Below, piece by piece: positions 1 through 9,458 of a stretch of 64,000 bases of DNA. This DNA comes from Camelus bactrianus (Eukaryota > Chordata > Mammalia > Artiodactyla > Camelidae). The translations under genes were made by a program, and so were the position numbers. The notes below the pieces were generated by a model. The model was not told the origin of the DNA and searched no databases. It saw nothing but the letters and a program-made list of their open reading frames with translations. The stretch is taken from positions 21,736,001 through 21,800,000 of the forward strand of contig NC_133570.1 in assembly GCF_048773025.1 (NCBI RefSeq). The letters run 5' to 3'. Every line of letters starts with the position of its first letter. Position 1 is the first letter of the stretch.

Positions 1-2230
1 CACAAGCGAACAAACTCCTACACAGAAAAGGCAGCAGGTCACGCTGAGCTCTGGTAAGAAATCTAAATTTGTTTCCGAGTTTTTCAATTTACGTAAATAG
101 ATTTATGCAGTACTTGTCATCACATAATGGGCTACGCTGTTTCACTCAAGATTATGTTTTTCAGATCTAGCCATAATAATGTATTTCATTCATCCTAGTT
201 GCTGAATATTCAGCATAGAAATATGTGTGTATATAGTATATATAGTACATCTCCATATAGCTATTATATATGTGTATATATAGTATGTACTGGGCACGTA
301 GGTTGTTTCCAACTGTGACTTTTTGTAACAACAGATGCAGCAGTAACAACGCTATTCCACGTGATACCCAGAGATGGGACCACTGCGGCGGAAGGACCCC
401 ACATTTTCAGTGTTGCTGCTCCCTCTTGTGGCTGATGCGCTGAATTACACCAGGTCCCGTTTCCCTATATCTTTACAATCCTTGACACCCTCAGGCTTTT
501 CCGCTTTTGTCCCTGACACTCTTACTACTGCTAAGCCCTCCTTACAGCTCTTATACACTGCCAGCAAAACCCCAGGTGTATGCCCAGTGCCAGGTGAGCC
601 GACAACTCCGAGGAAGGGTTGGGTCTCCCTCCTCAGCCTGGGCAGGGGAGAGGGGCGCGTTCACTTGCTCTCTCCGTCCCCAGCCCAGTGCATCTCACAC
701 AGGAAGGTTCTTGTCCAGCTCTACCCCTAATTCAGTAAACTTTCCAGCCTCAGTCTCCCAGTCGGTGGCCCCAAATGTTGCACAACCAACACAGCGTGTG
801 TGCGTGTGCGTGTGCGTGTGCGTGTGTGTGTGTTGGGAGGGAGACTGAATTTGTAGCATTTGCCAGTTTTCACAGTGTAAATACTTCCATGTGGCTGATG
901 GCGAGCTACTGATGGGCATCACTGAACACAGAGCCAGAAAGAGATGTGTCCAATCAGCGGTGCTGGGAGCTAGGTGGCAGCCCCACACACCGCGAGCTCA
1001 CTCTTGGTGGCCGCCCTGTCCCTAGTCCTGCACACTGGGCAGCAGTAACGCCTCCCTGTGCTTCTGTCCAAGGAGATAGTCACTCCTGGTGCCAAAGCCA
1101 AGCACATCCCAGACCAGGGAGGGAAGGACCTAGAATCTGGGGAAAGGAGTAGGAAACCCCACCGCACACACCCTACCCCCGGGGGTCTCGCTCCTTCTCT
1201 TGTCCGTCCCACCATCTCCAGGAAAGACAAAGACTCGACACCTGGGGTGCTCCCACTGGGGGCCCCACAAGTCTCCCTCCATGTTGAGGCCCTGGAGTGA
1301 GAAGTGATGCCATAGGGCAGTTAGTCCCATATCCCACCAACAGGTCTCCACTGCAGATGCCAGCCGTCCCCATGATGGAGAATTAGCAGAAGACCACAGC
1401 AACACCAAGCAGTCCCCACAGCACCTAGGACTTGTCACCCAGCTGACCCAGCACGTGCTGCAGGTGAGTCTTTCCTGGAACTGGGATCTGGCCCTGGACC
1501 CCACGGCTGCTGGTTGGTCTAAGACTCTCTCTGGTTTTAAGCATCCCCTCCCCTCCATCTCAGCACCCGAGATTCCCACCTAGGGTGAGAGTGATGAGGG
1601 AATGAGGGCGCCCCTGTGAGAGCGCACCTGTGGCTAATGATTGCTCAGATCCATCCCACCTGTCTTCACTAATCAGGTCCCTGTGAGATGGGTGTGTCCT
1701 CTAAGCGGGGTGTTTGCCTGAGGTGTTTCCTAGAAACTTGGGGTTAGCCGTCCAGTTCCAGCTGAGCTGCTTCAGACTGGACAGGCCCACCCAGCCCTGC
1801 TCTGGGCCTGCACGAGTGTGAAAACTCCACCCTCGGGTGGTGCTGAGGGTATTCAGCTTGAAGGGGCAGAGCCCATGGCTTAGTCACGCCTGCACAGAGC
1901 CGCGCGGTCACGTCACCGTTTCCCCATCACCTTTCCCTGGGCTCCCCGGGCCTCGGACCACCCTGCTGCTTTAGTCTTCACCCCTTAAACACCCCAGCCC
2001 CGGGCCTCCAGGGAAGGAGAAGTGAAGACTACCCTCTGCTCTCCTCACTTGGTGGCCTGCCAGTGCGTTCAGGGTGCTTAGCTAGACCTCGCCCACCTGC
2101 GGCCCCGGGTCCTCAGACAAAACCTGAAGGGTCTCAGATTATAATTCTAACATAAATTCCCTGGTCTGGATGGAAATCAATTACCATTAGCTAAAGGGAA
2201 GAGTCCACTTCTCCATGACAGAAAAGGTGA
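1..2230. other. Intergenic, no gene recognised
   Basis: The first 350 bases are AT-rich with TA-rich stretches, possibly a decayed L1 end. The rest is moderately GC-rich with short unconnected open frames in every direction. No family, splice pattern or promoter is evident apart from the TG-rich microsatellite near 800. Confidence 0.5.
797..832. repeat. TG/CG-interrupted TG microsatellite
   Basis: Repeating gtgtgc and gtgtgt units of about 36 bp, followed by G-rich sequence. Confidence 0.9.
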
Positions 2231-2240
2231 CAGTGGGGGG
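2229..2240. repeat. G homopolymer run
   Basis: A run of about ten G residues immediately before the tttatt (AATAAA on the minus strand) of the candidate terminal exon. Confidence 0.8.
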
Positions 2241-2490
2241 GGGGGTCTTTATTGAAGATTTCTTGAGAAATGGTCTTTCCAGGGGACAGTCCAGTATTTG
2301 CATCAGGCTCTCCCAAACTTCCAGGCTCACCCTGTCCTCTCTACTGCCATCCTCTGGACTCTACTGGGTGAGGGCTCCAGGGACTGGGACCTGCAGATGC
2401 AAACAGCCAGCTGCCACCAGGACCAGCACGAGGCCAGTGCGGTGACCAGACCCCCAGCTGCTGATAAGCCTCATCCGACTGGGCTTAAAG
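2235..2490 (-). other. Candidate 3'-terminal exon of an unidentified minus-strand transcript
   Basis: On the minus strand a pyrimidine-rich acceptor (ttaagcccag at about 2484-2493) is followed by roughly 240 bases ending at AATAAA (2247-2252) and a C-rich run. One frame from about 2484 would end in a hydrophobic stretch of Val, Leu and Ala before a stop at 2361. I do not recognise the product and codon use is not convincing, so this may be chance. Confidence 0.2.
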
Positions 2491-3335
2491 TGGAGGGGAC
2501 AGATCACAAGTGAGAACACAGGCAGCTCCCTCTGGGCTGGCCACTGCGGGGAGGGGACTAAGGATGGGTACAGAAGTTCCTCCTTCCAACCAGCCACGTG
2601 GAGGGTGGGGTCCACCAGGATGAGTGAGATTAACCCCAAGACTACAGAATTCTGTCCCTGGTGTGGAAAAGAAATCAAGAATTTCCAAGGGACCCAGTAG
2701 CTGGGACCCAGAAATTGGATGCCTGTGGGCACGGATGCAGGCTGATGAGTCTAGTCCCTCAATAACAAGCTCCCAATCTGCTCCCTTGTAAAGGATGGTC
2801 ATACCCAACTGGTCGCACATCACTTCATCCCAAATGAAATGTGGCCCAACTACCGCAAAACGGTTGTTTTGACATTTCGTCGCTGGAGGGCTCCACAGAC
2901 CGCTAAATGCCATCCAGGCGCAAGGGTTGCCGCACAAGCCGTGTCCGCCAAGGGGCGTGAGAGCTGAGCGCTGGAAGGGGCTCGGGGTCCTCCCTGTGCT
3001 GCGATGGGGTGGAGAGGAGTCCAATCCCAGGGGGACTGTCTTACCAGCTTACAAGCGGTCTTTACCCCAAGGGCTCAGAAAGTGAAAGTTCAGGGTAACA
3101 GGAGCTTTATTCCATGAGCTAATGTGGGACCAGCAAAAAAAATTATTTTTAATTAAAAAAGGAGGTAGATTAGGGGCGTCTGTCCCCAAGTCTTCCTGCC
3201 CTGGGAGTCCTGTAAGAATCCAGCTGGCGCCCGCTGCTAGATTTTCAAAAACCACTTGGGGAGGCGGGGTGTCTACTTCTGGAGCAGCGACCCCAAGGGC
3301 TCCACAGACCCGCTCCCCAGCCGAGATGGCGAAAA

Positions 3336-3640
3336 TTGTTTTATATGTATTTATAATAATGTTTACATATATGTATTTACGTTTACAATTATATATTTAT
3401 AGAATATATATTTGTTTATAGTTATATACTTACAGTAATATATTTATGTTAATATTAATATATGAATATATTAATGTTTATAATTATTATATGAAATATA
3501 TTTGTGTTTATTATTTGTATGTTAATTTTTAAATTTATATGTGTAAATTTTATAAAATATAGTCTTTATATATACATATTGATAGTCTTTATATATATTT
3601 ACAGTGCATATATGTGTATTTAAAGTCTCTGGCAACCGAC
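3336..3640. repeat. AT-rich low-complexity tract
   Basis: About 300 bp almost entirely of A and T, with recurring tatatttat and tatatatt words and a loose period of about 20-30 bp. No coding content. Confidence 0.8.
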
Positions 3641-4430
3641 TTAAGGGCATACTAAAAATATTATTCAAGAAAATATTCTAAAATGTAGCAAGATCAGTGA
3701 GTCTGCAGCATTTGAACAATGTCCTTTTCCTTCCTCCCCGCTCCAGCCCAACATGATGGCAACTTCACTCCAAGTAGGTGCTGCCAAGAACACAGGGCAC
3801 CCTCTCCACCCAGCTCCAAGTCCAGGCAGCATCTTCCTGAGAGGGCCAGCCCATCAGCATTTCTCATCCCACCCCCACCCCGCAGCTGCCTGGTGCCAAG
3901 GCTAAGCTCCAGGTAAGTCGGACAAGAGGCGGGGGCTCTCTCCTGCTGAGGCTTCACTTGTGACACACAGACTCTGCCTTGGCCGGGCACACCCTTGGCC
4001 GGGCTCATTTGTAAAGTGGAGATTCCATGCTGGGAGAAGCAAGCCGAGATCAAAGGCCCCCTGATCACCGCCCCCTCCCCAAACACGGTTGTTATTCAGA
4101 GAGAGGACACCACTGTCCCTGCCCAGCCCAGAGCCGGGGCTCAGGGTTTGCCCAGGGAGAGAGGCAGGGCAAAATGAAGAGCGCTGAGCCCTTCCCAAAT
4201 GAGCTGATTTTATTTGCAACAGAATGTGAGGAAGTTCAAAACAAGAGGGCCTGTGGTAAAGAGCAATGAAGAAGAAACTGGTAGCTTCCTAGGACTAAGC
4301 TGAGCTACAGGCTTGTCGGTTTACCAGAGAGCACCAGGGCAAGACACAGCTCAAAAGGGAGCAGAGCACACCTCAGACACCGGCCTCGAAAGCTGTCCTT
4401 GCCAGTGAGCCTCACTGGATCAGTCTGTGA
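3641..4430. other. Intergenic, no gene recognised
   Basis: Moderately GC-rich DNA with short unconnected open frames on both strands. I see no splice pattern, repeat family or promoter that I can name. Confidence 0.4.
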
Positions 4431-4439
4431 AGCAACCCA

Positions 4440-4840
4440 GGGACACACAGAAAACAACAGTTGGACAGTATATTTACATGTGACCACATCAGTACTCACA
4501 TTAAATGCCGGTGGTCTAAACACGCTAATTTAAAGTAGAGATTATCTGATTAAATAAAAATCAAGACTCAACTACATCCTGGCTATATGCATTCTACTTT
4601 AAATAAAAAGATACAAGTAGGTTAAAAATAAAGTGATAGAAAAAGATACACCATGCTAACGTTAATCAAATAACATAAAAATCTATTTCAGAGCAAAGAA
4701 TATCGCCAGGTACAGAAGTGGTCATTTTGTAACAACAAAGGAACCAATTCATCTAAAGGATATAATGTTTAGGTAGAGCTATTCGTTGGGTATGTGAAAA
4801 AAATTTAATAAAGTGAACAATATTAAGAGAAATTTTCAAA
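4440..4840 (+). mobile_element. L1 fragment, ORF2 region
   Basis: Plus-strand sequence matching the L1 ORF2 stretch with words such as aagatacaccatgctaac and aaccaattcatctaaaggat. Decayed. Confidence 0.65.
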
Positions 4841-5099
4841 TTTCACTACAGAGTGAATTTGATTTTAAAAATGTTTGCTCTCAGTGGAAAAAAATTATAA
4901 AATTCATTGCCCCAAATCAGAAATAAATATCCAAAACAAACAGTAATGATTTTTAACAGAATTTGAGTTTGTAACTTTGGCCAGCTTTAAAACAGCTGGA
5001 TTCTCACACTAAAAAGCAAAACAATTTGGATGGAAAGATGACAAAAAATTATTTCAGTTATGGAAATTTGTTAGAAAATTATGAGGAAAATGCTGTAAA

Positions 5100-6360
5100 A
5101 AAAGATACAAAAAGTGAAAGATTTTTCAATTGAGCCTCAAAACAATTGCCCACAGAATACAAGGCCTTTCCAACAAAAGAGAAAATGGATGGATTCAAAA
5201 CTTGAAAGTCTGCAAGTACCTCTCTTCAGCTTTGAGTCATGTAATATGAGACCCTGCCCAGTTAATATTTTGAATACCTTTTGTCTCAAAGGACATCCAG
5301 ACCTATGAAGAAATTTTGCCAATTCATGAGTTAAAATATCAAACTTGTGGCATAGATCCTTTAAACTTTTCACGTTTATCAAAGAAGAATTTCAGCTAAA
5401 TGTAAAAAAAAATCGTTTTTGTCCCAACCAACAACACTGTTCTACCTACGTTAGGTCAGGACTCCAGATTTAATTTGATTATAAAACCAGAGATGGATAT
5501 TTCCTTTATTGCTTTATTCCACTCTCTGGTACAGCTTTTAAAAATTTGTGTTTAGTTTTTATAGCAGACTTTATGAAAAGCATCATGAATAGATACAGTT
5601 GTTAAAATCACTCAGGATGTATGTGCAAAGGATAGAAGTCATCACTACTTCATGGAACCGTTGAAGGAAATAGAAGGCAATGCATTTAACGATCATATGC
5701 CTTTGCCAACGTTCGTTGGCTGAGTCTTGGAAATTTTACAAAGAATTACTGTAGTGTCAATTGCAATTCAAGATTTCCCTGAAACACAAGGAATATTTGT
5801 TGAATATTCAATAATCAAAGAGCCAACAAGGGCAATCTGTACTTATATTTCTCACTAATACGTACTGTGTCTGAGCTAAATTTGAATAGTCAGAAGGAAG
5901 GAAAAGCTATTTGTAACCCAACTGGCCAAGTATAAGAATTTATGTTAAAATCAGAACTTCATAATACAAATCAATAATAATGATTTTATGCATTCTTCTA
6001 ACATGAGTCAATATGTCAGAGATTTTCATTGTCACTGGCTGTTATGTAATTGGTGGCAAAAACTTGAAGAATGCTTTGAAGAAAAATTTGAAGAATGCTT
6101 TGTGATATCGGTCAGTTTAGAAATGCTTTTCAAATTATGTCATACCTCTTTGAATTCGATGTTAATAACACTGAGTTGAAAACAAGAGTTAGTGCATTAC
6201 TTAACTTGGAAAGACATAATTTTGAAACTGATACGCTTTTGCTTCAAGGTCGAATCATTTCTTCTAAAAAGATGAACTGGTTTTGTCCTTAACTTAAAGG
6301 AAAATGAAATTTTGGTACTGCATTCAGTTACTGGAAAACTTTTAAGTATGTTTAGAATAA
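5100..6360. other. Unidentified AT-rich interspersed sequence
   Basis: Low-GC DNA with short broken open frames, including overlapping 63- and 65-codon frames at 5988-6292. The word gaagaatgctttg occurs twice at 6066-6102. The texture suggests an old processed copy or DNA-transposon internal region, but I cannot name a family. Confidence 0.3.
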
Positions 6361-6419
6361 CTTGATATGTAAATCTATTTTTTTAAACTGTAAATGTTAT
6401 TAAATCTAAAGACAGATCA

Positions 6420-6564
6420 GGGGAGGGTATAGCTCAAGTGGTAGAGTGCATGCACATGCCTAGCATGCATGAGGTCCTGGGTTCAATCCCCAGTATCTCC
6501 ATGAAAAAAAAATAAATAAATATGTAAACCTAATTACCTCTCCCTGAAAAAAAAAAATACCTCT
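6420..6564 (+). mobile_element. Vic-1-type tRNA-Ala SINE, copy 1
   Basis: A tRNA-Ala-like head with A box (tagctcaagtggtagag) and B box (gggttcaatcc), then the camelid tail with aaataaata and acctaattacctc. Flanking copies of taaagacagatca (6407-6419 and 6565-6577) are the target-site duplication. Confidence 0.93.
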
Positions 6565-6605
6565 TAAAGACAGATCAAGTATCTCTGATGAAAAGTTAGC
6601 ATGTA

Positions 6606-6692
6606 GTCAGTAGGGTATAGCTTAGTGGTAGAGCGTGTGCTTAGCGTGCATGAGATCCTGGGTTCAATCCCCAGTACCTCCGTTTAAAAAAA
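6606..6692 (+). mobile_element. Vic-1-type tRNA-Ala SINE, copy 2 (short)
   Basis: The same tRNA-Ala head without the long tail, ending in oligo(A). Target-site duplication aaaagttagcatgta at 6591-6605 and 6693-6707. It sits 41 bp from the end of copy 1. Confidence 0.92.
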
Positions 6693-6784
6693 AAAAGTTA
6701 GCATGTAAATTGAGATGTGCTATAAGTGTAAAATAGACACATTTCAAAGACCTAATGTGGAAAAAAGAATGTAAAATATTGTTA

Positions 6785-7255
6785 CCAAGTACAAATTCGT
6801 TCTGCTCACCCAAGGACAGGCCAATAAATCAGGAAATGAGGTGTTGGGGCAAGGAATAGCAACTTTATTCAGAAAGTGGGCAGACAGAGAAGAAGGCCAA
6901 CTAATGTACTACGAAAAACAGGAGGGGGTGACTTTGTTGCAAACTTCTCGGTGTTGGAATCCTTTGTTCTTGCAGCTGTCCATGTGGGTCAGGCCATGGT
7001 GTCCCTGTAAACCTCCAACAAAACAAATGTGACTTTCTATTCTGCAATTTTTCATCTTTCTATGAATGCAAAAGTGTTAATACCCTAAAGGTCAGAGCCT
7101 TGACAATAGGCTGTCCTGTATACTTCAGGCTTCAGGCAACATTCTTTTACAAAAGGTGCAGAACCAGCCTAGTAAACAGAGCACTGGGTTAAAGCTAAAG
7201 GAACAGATCTAGTATGGAGTCAGATTTGTCCTTTTCTCTTACAGTATCTCAACAA
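6785..7255 (-). mobile_element. Probable endogenous-retrovirus solo LTR (fossil)
   Basis: An LTR-like segment with AATAAA on the minus strand at 6864-6869 followed by an R/U5-like stretch, resembling artiodactyl ERV LTRs I recall. Broken and short, with no internal genes. Bounds and class (ERV1-like) are tentative. Confidence 0.4.
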
Positions 7256-7324
7256 CCTTTACATTGAATACATATTGAAATGTTACTATTTTGAACATAT
7301 TGGCTTAAAATAAATTTATCATTT

Positions 7325-8450
7325 AAATTAATTTCACATTACTTTTTTTAATGTGGCTACTGGAAATTTTTAATTTTTCTGACAAAGGGAACAATAAAAT
7401 GAAAAAGTAACCTACAGAATGAAAGAAAATATTTGCAAATGATGTATCTGATAAGGGATTAATATCCAAAATATGTAAGGAACTCATACAACTCAATAGC
7501 AAAAAAAAACAACTCAATTAAAAATTGGGCAAACACCCAAGATAGACATTTTTCCAAAGAAGACATACAAATAGCCAACAGGTCTATGAAAAGATGCTCA
7601 ACATCACTAATCATCGAGAAAATGTAAATCAAAATCACAATGAGATATCACCTCGCACCTGTGAGGATGGCTATTACCAGAAAGTCAAAAGATAATAAGT
7701 GCTGGCAAGTATATGGAGAAAGGGGGATACCAGTCCACTGTCGGTGGGAATGTAAATTGGTGCAGCCATTACGGAAAACAGCATGGAGGGTCCTCAAAAC
7801 AGGAAAAATGGAATTATCATATGATCCCACAATCCCACTTCTTGGTATAGAGCCAAATGAAATGAAATCACTATCTCAAAGTGATATCTGTCCTCCCATG
7901 TGCACTGCAGCATTATTTACGGTAACCAGGAGATGGTTACTAGTCTAAGTGTCCTTGGACAGATGAATGAAGAAATGTGAAATCCTGCCATTTGTAATAA
8001 CATGGATGAACGTGGAGAATATTATGCTGAATGAAATAAACCAGGCACAGAAAGACAAACATTGCGTGAGCTCACTTACTTGTGAACTCTTAACAAACAA
8101 ACAAAGCAAAACTCACAATAACAGAGCAGAAAGGAGGGGAGGAAAAGGGGAGATATTGATCAAAGGACACAAACTTCCAGTTATAAGAGGAATAAGTTCT
8201 CAAGACCTAAGGTACAGCACTCTGACTATAGTTAGTAATGTATTGTACACTTGAAGTGTGCTATGAGGGGTCTCAAGTGTTCTCACTACACACACAAAAT
8301 GGCAACTGAGGTGACTGACAGGTTAATTAGCTTGATTATAGTCATTATTTCACAATGTACACCTGTATCAAACATTTACGCTGTACACCTTAAACACACA
8401 ACTTTTATTTCTCACTCATACCTCAATCAAGCTGAGGGGGGAAAAACATA
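7325..8450 (+). mobile_element. L1 (L1MA-like) 3' end
   Basis: The end of ORF2 is recognisable from gaaaatatttgcaaatgatg onward, including a frame with C-W-Q-V-Y-G-E-R-G and S-Y-D-P-T-I-P-L-L-G-I. A typical L1 3' UTR follows, ending in an acacacaactttt region. Decayed. Confidence 0.85.
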
Positions 8451-8589
8451 ACATCTGTGATTCACATTATACTTCTTCTGGACAGCACTGAACTGAACTT
8501 GGGACCACAGAATTCTGCCCAGGAGGTCAAGACCCTGGACTCCCGACCAGCTGCAAGCCTCCCGCCCTGTGGCCCCAGACTGACCGGGT

Positions 8590-8680
8590 TACTGGGAGAA
8601 TCAAATGGGTTGATGTATGCAAAAAGCGTAAAGGAGGCTCGGCACTCAGCAAGCGCTATCTAAGCGTTAGCTATGATCCC
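8590..8680 (+). repeat. MIR SINE fragment
   Basis: The 3' part of MIR: gagaatcaaatgggttgatgt, then aaagcg and ctcagcaagcgctatc, against the MIR end with ctcaataaatg. Confidence 0.55.
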
Positions 8681-9210
8681 TGTGATTAGATTACTGGCCA
8701 AGATTTCTAAAAATATAGCTCAGCAGAGCAGCGCACCAAGGAGAGGAACTGCTCCGCCTAGATTGAAATTCTCACAACACCCGTAAGAGATCAAACTGTG
8801 ACGGGATGTCTAATGCGGCTGTGACTAGAGGGAGGCGAGGGAGGCGCTCCTCTGGGTGCAAAATTTAAGTGGGAGCACCAAAAACCCGAGGATTCAGGAC
8901 ACCTTACATCCGGGTGTAATATTGTATTAAATGCAAATCAACGTCCCCGAACCCACGATGAGCAAACTCCCTTAACGGTTAAGACAGGAGCGGTACTGAT
9001 GATTTTTCCTGTCCCAGGCTCCGCCGGGTGGCTCAGACCTGCCTCGAGCCAGCCCTACCGGCGACCCCCATCTCTCAGTACAGGACGAAGCGATTCTGGC
9101 CGCGCCGCTGCAGGGACAGCGGGGCCTCGTCTTCTCGCCGCGGCGGAGCGGCCCCCGCCCCGGATGGCGGGAACTGGGCCGCGCGGCGCCTGCCGGGAGC
9201 TCCCAGGCTG

Positions 9211-9262
9211 CCCCGCGGCCCTTCCCGCCAGGCCCCGCGGCCCTTCCCGCCAAGCCCTGCGG
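9211..9262. repeat. 22-bp tandem repeat in the 5' UTR/promoter
   Basis: Two adjacent 22-bp units (9211-9232 and 9233-9254) differ at one base near their ends, followed by a partial third unit. Each unit contains the core ccgcggcccttcccgcc. It lies about 90-130 bp before the start codon, so it is either core promoter or 5' UTR. Confidence 0.85.
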
Positions 9263-9341
9263 CCGCGTCCCCAGAGCCGCCACAGTAGCCGTTGCCGACC
9301 CCCCGGGCCTCAGCGCTGCCCGCCCGCCCAGACACGCCGCC

Positions 9342-9458
9342 ATGGGCTTTCCCTGGTACAGCATCAACTATAGTCCTCACGTCTCCAACGTCAGTAGTTC
9401 CCTGGACGTCCTGGTGATCGTTTTGTACTTCATGTTGGTCCTGGTCGTCGGGCTGTGG
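9342..9458 (+). CDS. SLC5 gene exon 1 (residues 1-39)
   Basis: The ATG sits in a near-perfect Kozak context (gccgccATGg), which decides the start. The exon encodes a short N-terminus of about 20 residues with an N-V-S sequon at residues 16-18, then the first membrane helix ending in the V-G-L-W motif typical of SGLTs. The N-terminus is six residues shorter than human SGLT1. The donor is tgg|gtacgt, phase 0, the same place as in SLC5A1. Confidence 0.9.

Noticed and set aside
1130-1579. A 149-codon minus-strand frame near the left edge
   Set aside because: No family resemblance, splice pattern or codon bias, and it overlaps other frames of similar length.
6420-6500. tRNA-Ala gene-like A and B boxes
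   Set aside because: The flanks, A-rich tail and target duplication show a tRNA-derived SINE, not a tRNA gene. The same holds for 6606, 19721 and 42792.
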